In this document: piece after piece, positions 41,085-50,064 of the stretch
Layout of the letters: every line of letters begins with the position of its first letter
How positions within the stretch are numbered: the stretch's first letter is position 1
Assembly: GCF_031453995.1 (NCBI RefSeq)
Contig: NZ_JAVDPZ010000010.1
Coordinates: 62,001-126,000 of the forward strand
Length of the DNA stretch: 64,000 nucleotides
Origin: Nitrobacter vulgaris
GTDB lineage: Bacteria > Pseudomonadota > Alphaproteobacteria > Rhizobiales > Xanthobacteraceae
Direction: 5' to 3'
Made by a program: the position numbers and the translations under genes
Notes under the pieces: model-generated
Told to the model about the DNA's origin: nothing
What the model saw: the letters and a program-made list of their open reading frames with translations, nothing else
The model's database searches: none

Positions 41085-42674
41085 ATGACCAAACCCAAGG
41101 TTCTCATTTCCGATGCGCTTAGCCCTGCCGCCGTGCAGATCTTCAAGGATCGCGGCATCGAGGTCGATTTCCAGCCTGCGCTAGGCAAGGACAAGGACAA
41201 GCTCGCCGAGATCATCGGCAACTATGATGGCCTTGCCATCCGCTCCGCCACCAAGGCGACCGCGAAAATTCTCGCCAATGCCAAGAAGCTGAAGGTGATC
41301 GGCCGCGCCGGCATCGGCGTCGACAACGTTGAGATTCCGGCGGCGACGGCCAAGGGCGTCATCGTCATGAACACGCCGTTCGGCAACTCGATCACGACCG
41401 CCGAACATGCGATCACCCTGATGTTGGCGCTGGCGCGCGAAATTCCCGCCGCCGATGCCTCGACCCAGGCCGGCAAGTGGGAGAAGAACCGCTTCATGGG
41501 CGTCGAGATCACCGGCAAGACGCTGGGCGTGATCGGTTGCGGGAACATCGGCTCGATCGCCGCCGACCGCGCGCTCGGCCTGAAGATGAAGGTGATTGCG
41601 TTCGATCCGTTCCTGTCTCCGGAGCGGGCCAAGGATCTCGGTGTGGAGAAGGTCGAACTCGACGATCTGTTTACGCGCGCTGACTTCATCACACTGCATA
41701 CGCCGCTGACCGACAAGACTCGCAACATCATCGACGCTGCCGCTATCGCCAAGATGAAGAAGGGCGTGCGCATCATCAACTGTGCGCGTGGCGGCCTGGT
41801 GGACGAGCAGGCGTTGGTCGATGCGCTCAACGCCAAGCAAGTCGCAGGTGCGGCGTTCGACGTGTTTGTTGAGGAGCCTGCCACCAAGAACGTGCTGTTC
41901 GGCCATCCCAACGTGATCTGCACGCCGCATCTCGGCGCCTCCACCACCGAAGCGCAGGAGAACGTGGCATTGCAGGTCGCCGAGCAGATGTCGGACTATC
42001 TGCTCACCGGTGCGATCACCAACGCCATCAATTTTCCCTCGATCACGGCGGAGGAAGCGCCGAAGCTGAAGCCGTTTGTCGAGCTTGCGGAAAAGCTCGG
42101 CTCGTTCGCCGGTCAGCTCACGGAGACCGGAATCTCAAAGGTGACCATTACCTATGAGGGGCACGTCGCCGAAATGAAGATCAAAGCGCTGACCTCGGCG
42201 GCGCTGTCGGGCCTGCTGCGGCCGATGCTGGGCGATGTCAACGTCGTGTCCGCGCCGGTCGTCGCTAAAGAGCGCGGCATGGTGGTGGACGAGGTCGTCC
42301 GCGCCGCGCAGAGCGATTATGAAAGCCTCATCACAGTAACGGTCGCAACCGAACGGCAGGAGCGTTCGGTGTCGGGAACGGTTTACGCCGATGGTCAGCC
42401 GCGCCTCGTCGACGTCAAGGGCATCCGCGTCGATGCCGAGTTCGGCAAGTCGATGATCTACGTCACCAACGAGGACAAGCCGGGCTTCATCGGCAAGTTC
42501 GCCTCTCTGCTCGGTGACGCGGGCGTCAACATCGCGACGTTCAATCTCGGCCGTAACAAGCAAGGCGGCGACGCCATCGCGCTGGTTGAGGTTGACGGCA
42601 GCGTGCCGGAGAACGTTCTCGCCAAGGTGCAGGCGCTGCCGCAGGTCAAGCAGGCCAAGGTGCTGACCTTCTGA
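41085..42674 (+). CDS. serA: D-3-phosphoglycerate dehydrogenase
   Basis: A 529-residue long-form PGDH, first step of serine synthesis. The NAD site is GKTLGVIGCGNIGSIAADRA; the catalytic triad lies in NCARGGLVDE (Arg), DVFVEEPA (Glu) and CTPHLGAST (His). After the catalytic core (about 315 residues) come the intervening ASB domain (316-450) and a C-terminal ACT domain (about 455-529, MIYVTNEDKPGFIGKFASLLG) for serine feedback. Downstream of serC as expected for the serC-serA unit. Confidence 0.96.
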   Translation: MTKPKVLISDALSPAAVQIFKDRGIEVDFQPALGKDKDKLAEIIGNYDGLAIRSATKATAKILANAKKLKVIGRAGIGVDNVEIPAATAKGVIVMNTPFGNSITTAEHAITLMLALAREIPAADASTQAGKWEKNRFMGVEITGKTLGVIGCGNIGSIAADRALGLKMKVIAFDPFLSPERAKDLGVEKVELDDLFTRADFITLHTPLTDKTRNIIDAAAIAKMKKGVRIINCARGGLVDEQALVDALNAKQVAGAAFDVFVEEPATKNVLFGHPNVICTPHLGASTTEAQENVALQVAEQMSDYLLTGAITNAINFPSITAEEAPKLKPFVELAEKLGSFAGQLTETGISKVTITYEGHVAEMKIKALTSAALSGLLRPMLGDVNVVSAPVVAKERGMVVDEVVRAAQSDYESLITVTVATERQERSVSGTVYADGQPRLVDVKGIRVDAEFGKSMIYVTNEDKPGFIGKFASLLGDAGVNIATFNLGRNKQGGDAIALVEVDGSVPENVLAKVQALPQVKQAKVLTF

Positions 42675-42708
42675 CCGGCCGAAGCCCGATCATGATGGAT
42701 CTACGGCT

Positions 42709-42798
42709 AGAGCCTTTCCGCTTCTGATAAAATCAGAAGCGGTGCTCTATGATTTTGATCTGACTCGTCACGCAAACCCGGCATCCACTTCGCTAGAA
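42709..42798 (-). repeat. Composite repeat with perfect hairpin, family 1 inverted
   Basis: CCGCTTCTGAT (42718-42728) / ATCAGAAGCGG (42732-42742) forms an 11-bp stem with an AAA loop, flanked by AGAGC/GCTCT that extend it. On the minus strand 42757-42798 reads AGCGAAGTGGATGCCGGGTT, the family 1 core. It sits between convergent serA and the S10 gene and may serve as a two-way terminator. Confidence 0.78.
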
Positions 42799-42824
42799 AC
42801 ACCATAAGTCAGTCCGGCGTTTCA

Positions 42825-44378
42825 TCACTTCATCAGCGCGCGAACCTCGTCGCGCAGCGCCTGACGCGAGCCGTCGTGCGAATAGAACATGTGGCCGCCG
42901 GGATAGACCACAAACTTGACCCGATCGCGCGAGCCGAAGGTCGGTAATTGATCGAGGCGGATCTGGGAGGCGAGATAAGGTGTCGCCAGATCAAACAATC
43001 CATGTGCGACAAGCAGCTTGAATTTTGCGTCCGCAGCAAGCAGTTCGCGGATGTCAGACGTCGACTCGACGGACGACCGGCTCTTGCCGAAATCCCATTC
43101 CCGGTTGACGCTGCGACTGAGCAGTTCATAGGAGCCCGCCGGTCGCCAGTTCAGCTTGTGTGCATAGAGTTCGAACGCCGCCGATGTCAGCGCGGATAGC
43201 AGCGGTTCCTCCGAAGGGTCGTTGAAGTCGCTGGCGCTTGATTCCGGGTAAGGGTCGAACCCCAGCACCGAGGCGTCATAGCGTCCGGTTACCTTGTCGC
43301 TGCTGCGGTCGAAGGCGCGGCGGAATTCGCTGACGTCGAATCGCCCGGCGAGGCGGCGGCTCTCCGCCTGATCGATTCCCGTCAGCGACGCGAAGCGGTC
43401 GGCAAGCCGCCGCGTGGCTTCCGCATCGGCCTGTCCCTTGACGAGGTCGGTCAGGAAGTCACCCCGTGCATAGGCTTCAACGTCGGCCATGTCCGCGCGG
43501 GTCAGCGTTCTGTCCTTCTCCTTTTCCCGTGCAACCGCCGCCATGCTCGGCAGGCTTGCCACGAACCGGGTCAACCCCGCGCCCAGCACGTCGCTGAAGT
43601 CAAGCGCCGGGGAAATCAGGATCAGCCCCTTGACGGCGACGCCCTGCCGGGTCTGCAGGTTACGGGCGATCTTTGGTCCGCGAATGCCGCCATAGCTTTC
43701 GCCGGTGATGAATTTCGGCGACTGCATCCGGTCGGCTTTCTCCAGCCAGCGCCGGATCACCAGAGCAATCGAGTCCACGTCGCCATCGACTGTGAGGAAG
43801 CGTTTTCGTGCGTCGTCCCCGTGCGCCACCATGCGGCTGTAGCCGGTGCCCAACGGATCGATGAAAACGAGATCGGTGAAGTCGAGCCAGGTTTCCGCGT
43901 TCGGCTCCAGCGGCATTGGAATGGAAGGGCTGGTGATCGCGCGGTCCATCGGGATGCGCCAGGGGCCGTTGCTGCCGAATTGCAGCCACGCCGAAGAGGC
44001 GCCGGGACCACCGTTGAAAACAAAGGTCACCGGGCGGCTGCGGGGATCGGCGCCGTCGAGTTGATAGGCTGTGGTGGCGATGTCCGCTTGCGGTTCGCCT
44101 TTGTCGTTAAAAATATGAATCGTGCCCGCCGTTGCGGCGAAGGCCAACGTCCGGCCCGGTAGGACGAGCTTATGCCTGGTGGTCGAATCCGGCGGCAACC
44201 GGCGATTGTCGGCGGTTGCGGCAGGCCGGTCGCCGCCGTCCCGAGGGTCGGCGGGCGTGGTTTCTGCATGGTGCGATGGCGCGTCGGACGCCCCCTCGCG
44301 TGTGTAAGCGGCAGAAGGAGCCAGTATCGCCAGCAACATCGCTCCCGCGCATAACTCGCGGGTCATCAGACGGCGCAT
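42825..44378 (-). CDS. Secreted S10 family serine carboxypeptidase
   Basis: A 517-residue exported peptidase of family S10. N-terminal signal (about 1-24, MRRLMTRELCAGAMLLAIL). PVTFVFNGGPGASSAW is the oxyanion region; the nucleophile Ser is in GESYGGIRGP; the Asp is near AHGLFDLATPY and the His in VYPGGHMFY, so the triad is complete. It would remove C-terminal residues from periplasmic peptides at acid-to-neutral pH. AGGAGGAG abuts the Met at 44378 closely; the next Met at 44366 is an alternative. The longer frame to 44465 starts before the signal. Confidence 0.9.
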   Translation of the reverse strand: MRRLMTRELCAGAMLLAILAPSAAYTREGASDAPSHHAETTPADPRDGGDRPAATADNRRLPPDSTTRHKLVLPGRTLAFAATAGTIHIFNDKGEPQADIATTAYQLDGADPRSRPVTFVFNGGPGASSAWLQFGSNGPWRIPMDRAITSPSIPMPLEPNAETWLDFTDLVFIDPLGTGYSRMVAHGDDARKRFLTVDGDVDSIALVIRRWLEKADRMQSPKFITGESYGGIRGPKIARNLQTRQGVAVKGLILISPALDFSDVLGAGLTRFVASLPSMAAVAREKEKDRTLTRADMADVEAYARGDFLTDLVKGQADAEATRRLADRFASLTGIDQAESRRLAGRFDVSEFRRAFDRSSDKVTGRYDASVLGFDPYPESSASDFNDPSEEPLLSALTSAAFELYAHKLNWRPAGSYELLSRSVNREWDFGKSRSSVESTSDIRELLAADAKFKLLVAHGLFDLATPYLASQIRLDQLPTFGSRDRVKFVVYPGGHMFYSHDGSRQALRDEVRALMK

Positions 44379-44791
44379 CTCTCCTCCTGTTCTCGGCGGT
44401 TGAGCGGTAAGCCGAACATTGATTATCGAGCGTCCTTGAAAACTGTGGCGGGCACGGGACCGCATGGAAGCCGCAGGACGCCACGTTTGTCAGGATGAAT
44501 CAACGGCTTGGAGGGGCAGTTCGGGGCCGTTCCGGCTTGCGTCAACCGCACGCATCCTTTATCCGATGGGACGCCTCGCGTGGCTGGCGGCTTTGTATTG
44601 CGTCTGTCGTGTTTCGGCTGGCGGGGTGGTCCGGAAGATCGCTTCATTTTAGCTGCGATCTTTTTTCAAGCGAGTTTCCGAACCCACACCATTTACGACA
44701 ATCACGAGTTGCCGGTGCCCTTCGAATTCGAGGTTCGTTACCGAAGGCGCTGTCGAGACACGCCCCACTTTTGCAAGGAATTTCCGCGGAA
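44379..44791. other. Intergenic region upstream of purA
   Basis: About 410 bases between divergent S10 and purA genes. It holds an intrinsic terminator (44636-44667) on the purA strand and an AT-rich patch around it. A 28-codon frame (start 44567, stop in the terminator loop) could be a leader peptide but has no Shine-Dalgarno I trust. No riboswitch recognised. Confidence 0.5.
44636..44667 (+). terminator. Intrinsic terminator in purA leader
   Basis: AGATCGC (44636-44642) / GCGATCT (44655-44661) with a 12-base loop, followed by TTTTT. It points toward purA yet lies 125 bases before its ATG and not behind any gene, so it may end a leader RNA or a small RNA. Confidence 0.6.
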
Positions 44792-46084
44792 ATGACCAAC
44801 GTTGTCGTCGTCGGCGCCCAATGGGGCGACGAGGGAAAGGGCAAGATCGTCGACTGGCTGTCGGAGCAGGCGGATATCGTCGTTCGCTTCCAGGGTGGCC
44901 ATAATGCTGGTCATACGCTCGTTATCGACGGAAATACCTATAAGCTGGCATTGCTGCCCTCGGGGGTCGTCCGCTCGTCGAAGCTGTCGATCATCGGCAA
45001 TGGCGTCGTGTTCGATCCGCAAGCCTTCGTCAACGAGGTCGAGAAGCTGAAGGGGCAGGGCGTCAAAATCGGCCCCGACAACCTGCGCGTTGCCGAGAAC
45101 GTCACGCTGATCCTGCCGCTGCATCGCGAACTGGACAGCTTGCGCGAGAATGCAAGCGCGGCGACAGCGATCGGTACCACCCAGCGCGGGATCGGTCCGG
45201 CCTATGAGGACAAGGTCGGCCGCCGCGCCATCCGCCTGATGGACCTCGCCGACCCGCAGACGCTGCCGCACAAGATCGAGCGGCTGCTCACCCATCACAA
45301 CGCGCTGCGCCGCGGTCACGGTATCGCGGAAGTGGATAGCGGCGCGCTGTTGAAGGAGCTCGCCGCAATTGCGCCGCGTGTGCTGCCCTATGCTGACAGC
45401 GTGTGGAATCTGCTCGATCACAAGCGCCGCGAAGGCAAGCGCATCCTGTTTGAAGGCGCTCAAGGCGCGTTGCTGGACGTCGATCACGGCACCTACCCTT
45501 ACGTCACCTCCTCCAACACTGTTGCAGCCCAGGCGGCCACCGGCACCGGCATGGGACCGAGCGCGCTCGGCTACGTACTCGGTATCTGCAAGGCCTACAC
45601 GACGCGTGTCGGCCAGGGGCCGTTCCCGACCGAACTCACGGACGAAATCGGCGAAACGATCGGTCAGCGCGGCAAGGAATTCGGCGTCAACACCGGGCGT
45701 AAACGGCGTTGCGGCTGGTTCGACGCCATGCTGGTACGGCAGACCGTGCGCACCAGCGGCATACATGGCCTTGCACTGACCAAACTCGATATTCTTGACG
45801 GCTTTGACACGATCCAAGTCTGCACTGGCTACCGTCTCGACGGCAAGGACATCGACCATCTGCCGGCCGGAGAGGGGGCGCAGGCTCGCATCGAGCCAGT
45901 TTATGAAACGATCGAGGGCTGGAAGGAGCCGACGGCCAACGCGCGTTCATGGGCGGCCTTGCCGGCTCAAGCCATCAAATATGTTCGCCGGATTGAGGAA
46001 CTGGTGGGGTGTCCGGTCGCTCTGTTGTCTACTAGCCCCGAGCGCGAAGACACCATTTTAGTTCAGAACCCTTTCGAGGCTTAA
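44792..46084 (+). CDS. purA: Adenylosuccinate synthetase
   Basis: A 430-residue enzyme of AMP synthesis: IMP + aspartate + GTP to adenylosuccinate. GAQWGDEGKGKIVDWL is the GTP loop and catalytic Asp; FQGGHNAGHT carries the catalytic His; GTTQRGIGPAYEDK and the IMP-binding GRKRRCGWFD are intact. The ATG at 44792 is the start of homology; the frame continues upstream but belongs to the leader. GCAAGGAA lies 10 bases upstream. Family length is 425-432, so it is full-length. Confidence 0.97.
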   Translation: MTNVVVVGAQWGDEGKGKIVDWLSEQADIVVRFQGGHNAGHTLVIDGNTYKLALLPSGVVRSSKLSIIGNGVVFDPQAFVNEVEKLKGQGVKIGPDNLRVAENVTLILPLHRELDSLRENASAATAIGTTQRGIGPAYEDKVGRRAIRLMDLADPQTLPHKIERLLTHHNALRRGHGIAEVDSGALLKELAAIAPRVLPYADSVWNLLDHKRREGKRILFEGAQGALLDVDHGTYPYVTSSNTVAAQAATGTGMGPSALGYVLGICKAYTTRVGQGPFPTELTDEIGETIGQRGKEFGVNTGRKRRCGWFDAMLVRQTVRTSGIHGLALTKLDILDGFDTIQVCTGYRLDGKDIDHLPAGEGAQARIEPVYETIEGWKEPTANARSWAALPAQAIKYVRRIEELVGCPVALLSTSPEREDTILVQNPFEA

Positions 46085-46135
46085 CGGGGTGTTACGGGAA
46101 TGCGTTCAAGGTTAATGTTCGTGCATTGAGGAGAC

Positions 46136-47692
46136 ATGGCTGATTATTACCCGCTGATCGCACGCGCTATCTCTGGACTGGACGTCAACGCGCCCGGCGA
46201 GCAGCGGCGCGCGCTCTACGAGCGGGCAAGGACGGCTCTGATCGCTCAGCTCCGCGGCGTCGAGCCGCCTTTAAGCGAGTCCGAGATCACCCGCGAGCGG
46301 TTGGCGCTGGAAGAGGCTGTGCGCAAGGTCGAGTCCGAGGCTGCCCAACGCGCTCGCGAGGCCTCGCGTAGCGGTGGTTCGCGCTCCGGCGATGCTTTCC
46401 GTGCCGCGACGCGCGCTGCGATGAAGTCGCAGGACCCGGCTGCCCCGCCGTCAGCCCGCTCGCGCGTCAACGCGACACCCCAACCGCGCAATCTGCGCGC
46501 TGACTCACCCCCATCTGATCCACCCTCATCCGCCAATCCGCCGCCGTCTTGGCGACCTCCCGGGCCGCCGATCCCAATACAGGATGAGCCGCCGCCTGCC
46601 CGCGAGCGGCAAAGCCAGGGGCAGCCGCGCCGCAATCTCGAGCCCGATCGCCCGCCGCCGCCGGTTCCGGGTTTTCGAGACGTTACCGCGGATGCTGACG
46701 ATCTCGGCCGCGCCGCGGCGCAAGCCAATCGCTCGGCCCGCCGCACCTATGCCAATGTGCGATCACAGTCACCCGAATTCGACCGGCTTGAGCCGAGCCT
46801 TGAGAATCGCGGTGCGTTCGAGGGAGCGTACCCTTCCAATGAATCGTCCTTCGGCGGTGCCGTGGACGACCAACCGCCGCCCCTGCCGCGTTCGTGGCCG
46901 CAGCCTGGTCGCGACAGACCGAAGCGCGTGTTCGGCGGCGGCTTTCCGCTCAAGACTGCGATCGCGGTCGGCCTGGTGTTGATCCTCTCCGGAGCTGGAA
47001 TTGTCTGGGGTCCGAATGCGGTTTCGGCCGTGCGCGGGCTGTTCGATTCCTCAAACCAAACTGCCGAGGTTGCGAAGCCGGCCACGCCGGGACTGAAGCC
47101 GAAGATCGCTGATCGGGTCGGTCAGCCTTCGTTATCCGAAACGATTGCGCCGGTGGCGCAGCGCGTCGTGCTGTATGACGAGGATCCGTCGGATCCCAAG
47201 GGCAAGCAGTATGTCGGCTCGGTGGTGTGGCGCACCGAAGAAGTGAAGGGCGCGGCTGGTAACACGCCGGAGATTGCGGTGCGCGCCGAGATCGAAATCC
47301 CCGAACGTAAGTTCAAGATGACGATGTCGTTCCGCCGCAACACCGATACCTCGCTGCCCGCCAGTCATACGGCAGAGCTGACCTTTGTGTTGCCGCAGGA
47401 TTTCGACGGCGGCGGAGTCTCCAACGTCCCTGGCATTCTGATGAAGTCCAACGAACAGTCCCGCGGCACCCCGCTGGCGGGGCTTGCCGTCAAGGTCACC
47501 GACGGCTTCTTCCTGGTCGGGTTATCGAACGTCGAGTCCGATCGGGCGCGTAATCTTCAGCTCTTGAAAGAGCGCTCATGGTTTGACGTGCCGCTGGTCT
47601 ATACGAATCAACGTCGCGCGATCATCGCCATCGAAAAGGGCGCGCCGGGGGATCGTGCGTTTAACGAGGCTTTCACGGCGTGGGGCGAGTAG
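46136..47692 (+). CDS. Conserved hypothetical protein, membrane-anchored, Pro-rich
   Basis: A 518-residue protein I do not recognise by name. An N-terminal helical segment (about 1-75, ALYERARTALIAQLRGVEPPLSESE) has heptad-like leucines. A long Pro/Ser/Arg-rich disordered region (80-240) follows, then one membrane helix at about 275-297 (AIAVGLVLILSGAGIVW), and a C-terminal beta-rich domain (about 330-518) with PKGKQYVGSVVWRTEEV and RAEIEIPERKFKMTMSFRR. GAGGAG precedes the ATG, 51 bases after purA, so the two may be co-transcribed. The order (cytosolic N-domain, linker, TM, periplasmic domain) suggests a signalling or scaffold role but nothing more can be said. Confidence 0.78.
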   Translation: MADYYPLIARAISGLDVNAPGEQRRALYERARTALIAQLRGVEPPLSESEITRERLALEEAVRKVESEAAQRAREASRSGGSRSGDAFRAATRAAMKSQDPAAPPSARSRVNATPQPRNLRADSPPSDPPSSANPPPSWRPPGPPIPIQDEPPPARERQSQGQPRRNLEPDRPPPPVPGFRDVTADADDLGRAAAQANRSARRTYANVRSQSPEFDRLEPSLENRGAFEGAYPSNESSFGGAVDDQPPPLPRSWPQPGRDRPKRVFGGGFPLKTAIAVGLVLILSGAGIVWGPNAVSAVRGLFDSSNQTAEVAKPATPGLKPKIADRVGQPSLSETIAPVAQRVVLYDEDPSDPKGKQYVGSVVWRTEEVKGAAGNTPEIAVRAEIEIPERKFKMTMSFRRNTDTSLPASHTAELTFVLPQDFDGGGVSNVPGILMKSNEQSRGTPLAGLAVKVTDGFFLVGLSNVESDRARNLQLLKERSWFDVPLVYTNQRRAIIAIEKGAPGDRAFNEAFTAWGE

Positions 47693-47858
47693 CGCTTCTT
47701 GGACGGTGACTTTGGCGCTGTTATACACGTGAAGCGTGGTTGTTAAGATTCTCCGTCACGTCGGGATATACTCTCTCCGGAAGGTCGCTTTTGATTGAAT
47801 CAGAGGTGACGAACGCAGGGAATATTCCGCATGACCAGCAGATATCGAAAACGTACCT

Positions 47859-48047
47859 TTATGCGGTGCGGTCCTCGCCTGCGGGCGAGGCCGTGCTCGT
47901 GATATGATGCGACTTGGCCTCGGCGGTCTCCGCTTGGCTCGCCAACGTGCGATGCTCTGGCCCGATCTGCTCGGCCGCGTTGTCGAGCAACTCGCGCAAG
48001 TGCGCGACATATTCGGCGCCAAACTTCTGCGGCGGAATCTGACTCAT
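47859..48047 (-). CDS. Small conserved hypothetical protein
   Basis: A 62-residue protein beginning MSQIPPQKFGAEYVAHLREL and continuing LDNAAEQIGPEHRTLASQAETAEAKSHH. The start at 48047 is chosen because GGAGGGG precedes it by 5 bases; the open frame extends to 48356 without conserved features. Helical, hydrophilic, no known domain. It stands alone between two plus-strand genes. Confidence 0.65.
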   Translation of the reverse strand: MSQIPPQKFGAEYVAHLRELLDNAAEQIGPEHRTLASQAETAEAKSHHITSTASPAGEDRTA

Positions 48048-48336
48048 GCAATGCCCCTCCCCATCGACATGATCTCCAAAGTAAAGCCAGTTTCCGATGC
48101 GATCATGCAAGACGCTTGAGCAGAGAAAGTGGCGGCGCAATGGGGCGGAGTTGCGTCTTGGGCAGGGAGATGTCAGGGCAGACCGCAGCGTTGTTCCGAT
48201 ACGAAGCCACTGATGATTACATGTGAGCAACGAATGATGGAATGATGTGCGAAGGCGCCATGATGGAACAGGAGACCTCATCACGATCGTGCGCGGCCGC
48301 GTGACGTAGCTTGCGAAAATTGCCGGGAGAGCCCAT
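48048..48336. other. Intergenic region upstream of DUF4112
   Basis: About 290 bases between the divergent 62-residue gene and DUF4112. A GGAAC at 48264 lacks a CGTT at the right distance. No repeat or terminator seen. Confidence 0.4.
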
Positions 48337-48888
48337 GTGAAAGCCATGAGATCCACGCCGAACGACGATTTTTATTTCCGCGACACCTCCCGATCCCGGG
48401 GATCGGCACGTGCAAAGATCATCGATCAGGACGGTCGTGAAATTCCTGCGGGCGCCGATGGTTTCGAGGCCGGCGCATTCGGGGCATTTAAGCAAGGCGC
48501 CTCGGCATCCGGCGGTTTTGAATTCATCGCGGCATTTCAGCCGCTCACCCGCGAGCAGCGGTTGGCACGGCTGGACGCGATCGCGAAGCTGCTTGACGTT
48601 GCTTTCGTCGTTCCAGGAACGAACATCCGCTACGGCATCGATGGCTTGATCGGGCTGGTGCCGGTGATCGGCGACGTCATAACCACGGCGTTCTCACTAT
48701 GGCTTGTGCGAGAAGCGCGGGCGCTTGGTGCGCCCTGGCACATCACCGCGCGGATGTTGAGCAACGTCGCGGTTGACGGGGCGGTCGGATTGGTGCCCGT
48801 GGCCGGCGATGCCTTCGACGTGATGTTTCGCGCCAACGTGCGCAACGTGCGGATGTTCAGGCGCTGGCTCGAGCGGCAGCCACGTTAG
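48337..48888 (+). CDS. DUF4112 domain protein
   Basis: A 183-residue protein. After an Arg/Ser-rich N-terminus, the DUF4112 domain (about 70-165) shows RLARLDAIAKLLDVAFVVPG, DGLIGLVPVIGDVITTAFSL and NVAVDGAVGLVPVAGDAFD, with the repeated GLVPV.GD motif and two moderately hydrophobic helices. The family is of unknown function and is probably membrane-associated. I start at GTG 48337, 6 bases after GGGAGA; the ATG at 48346 is the alternative. Confidence 0.85.
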   Translation: MKAMRSTPNDDFYFRDTSRSRGSARAKIIDQDGREIPAGADGFEAGAFGAFKQGASASGGFEFIAAFQPLTREQRLARLDAIAKLLDVAFVVPGTNIRYGIDGLIGLVPVIGDVITTAFSLWLVREARALGAPWHITARMLSNVAVDGAVGLVPVAGDAFDVMFRANVRNVRMFRRWLERQPR

Positions 48889-49001
48889 AGCACGAGCCCG
48901 ACTCGAAGCGCCGCGCGAACGCACAGAGGAAACCGGTCCTGAGAAGATCCGTGCTTAGTCAAAACATCAAAACGAGAGCCCGATTCAATTCCGTTTGAGT
49001 C
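48886..49001 (+). repeat. Dispersed repeat, family 2, degenerate
   Basis: Contains TTAGAGCACGAGCCCGACTC, AGGAAACCGGTCCTGAGAAG, ATCCGTGCTTAGTCAAAACA and GAGCCCGATTCAATTCCG. The order agrees with the widespread repeat that pairs a GAGCATGATC-like start with ACCGG...AGATCATGCTC. This copy has drifted at several positions. Confidence 0.6.
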
Positions 49002-49002
49002 A

Positions 49003-49032
49003 GGTGAATCAGACTCCGGGGTCTGATTCACC
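49003..49032. other. Stem-loop after 49038 gene
   Basis: Perfect 12-bp stem GGTGAATCAGAC (49003-49014) / GTCTGATTCACC (49021-49032), 6-base loop. It is 5 bases past the stop of the minus-strand gene but lacks a T run, so it may be the end of the family 2 repeat. Confidence 0.6.
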
Positions 49033-49037
49033 AATCT

Positions 49038-49325
49038 TCACGCAGCGTCCTTCGAAGCGCTTGTTTCCGCGGATGCCGTCTCGGATTCGCGGCGAGGCAG
49101 CGGAAAATCGCGGCTGTCATAGAGCGAGCGGATACCGTTCTGATCGAAGCGAGCTTCGTCCACCTGAAGATACGCGCCGTTCAGTGAGTCGGCCGGTAAT
49201 TCCTCGATTGCGAAACGTACGGCGTCGGCCGCGGTATCGAAACGGCGGTAGGTAAAACCGGCACGCCTTTTCTTGCGAACCGCGGCGGGAAACAGTTCGG
49301 CGGATTTCTTGAAGCTGAAGGCCAT
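49038..49325 (-). CDS. Small conserved hypothetical protein
   Basis: A 95-residue protein starting MAFSFKKSAELFPAAVRKKR. The central YRRFDTAADAVRFAIEELPADSLNGAYL looks like a small alpha/beta domain, and the C-terminus is polar and disordered (SETASAETSASKDAA). The start at 49325 is preceded by AGAGG; the frame to 49409 adds non-conserved residues. I do not recognise a family name. Confidence 0.7.
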   Translation of the reverse strand: MAFSFKKSAELFPAAVRKKRRAGFTYRRFDTAADAVRFAIEELPADSLNGAYLQVDEARFDQNGIRSLYDSRDFPLPRRESETASAETSASKDAA

Positions 49326-49633
49326 GGCGGAACCTCTACAAATTCGTGTACGCAACGGATCAATGCACTGGCACCGGCCACCCCTGGCCGCTGAGCATCG
49401 GCATGTCATGATGAACAGTTATATAGGTGCGCGGGGTAGAAATTGCGACCTTTTAAGGCCGGGATAATGAATCCGGGGTCCAAAACCAGAATTTCGATAA
49501 AAAGCTCGGCAATCTACTAAGATGGCCCCGGGGCGAGCTGTTTATTCGCCCCGTCGGGTCAGATTGGAGTGTCCACCCAAAGCTGGGACCCATCGTGGCG
49601 CGAGAAGGGTGGAATTCGAGGTAGTCGCCGCCG
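49326..49633. other. Intergenic region, msrB downstream
   Basis: About 310 bases. It contains CGGGGCGA / TCGCCCCG (about 49523-49549), an 8-bp stem that could end the msrAB transcript, and an AT-rich patch at 49440-49520. Nothing else recognised. Confidence 0.45.
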
Positions 49634-50047
49634 CTATTTCGGCTCGAGTTTAACGGCGGCCGAATTGATGCAGTAACGCAAACCGGTGGGTCCAGGACCG
49701 TCATTGAAGACATGGCCGAGATGACCGCTGCATCTCGAGCAAAGCACCTCGGTTCGGATCATGCCGTGGCTGGTGTCGTGCTCCTCATCAATATGGCTTT
49801 TGACCGCGGGCGCGGTGAAGCTCGGCCAGCCGCACCCCGAATCGAACTTGGCGTCGGATTCGAACAGCGTCTGCCCGCATCCGGCGCAGACATAGGTACC
49901 TGTGCGGCGCTCGTGTTCGTATTCGCCGGAGAACGGCTGCTCGGTCGCCTTCTCGCGCAGAACCGCATATTGCATCGGCGTCAGTTCCTTGCGCCATTCG
50001 CTGTCGCTCTTCGTGATTTTGGCTGGCATTGTCCTGCTGTCTGGCAT
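49634..50047 (-). CDS. msrB: Peptide-methionine (R)-S-oxide reductase
   Basis: A 137-residue MsrB that reduces the R-epimer of methionine sulfoxide. Zinc-binding CAGC and CSRC pairs and the catalytic RYCINS Cys are intact. GCGWPSF and EVLCSRCSGHLGHVFNDGP are the classic motifs. It has no signal peptide, unlike the co-transcribed msrA 17 bases upstream. AGGAGG precedes the ATG. Confidence 0.95.
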   Translation of the reverse strand: MPDSRTMPAKITKSDSEWRKELTPMQYAVLREKATEQPFSGEYEHERRTGTYVCAGCGQTLFESDAKFDSGCGWPSFTAPAVKSHIDEEHDTSHGMIRTEVLCSRCSGHLGHVFNDGPGPTGLRYCINSAAVKLEPK

Positions 50048-50064
50048 GACTCCTCCTCTGTTTT

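Noticed and set aside
44738..45859. 373-codon minus-strand frame opposite purA
   Set aside because: Shadow of purA; no recognisable motif.
48264..48290. GGAAC possible EcfG box before DUF4112
   Set aside because: CGT occurs only at an 18-base spacing and is followed by G; outside the consensus.
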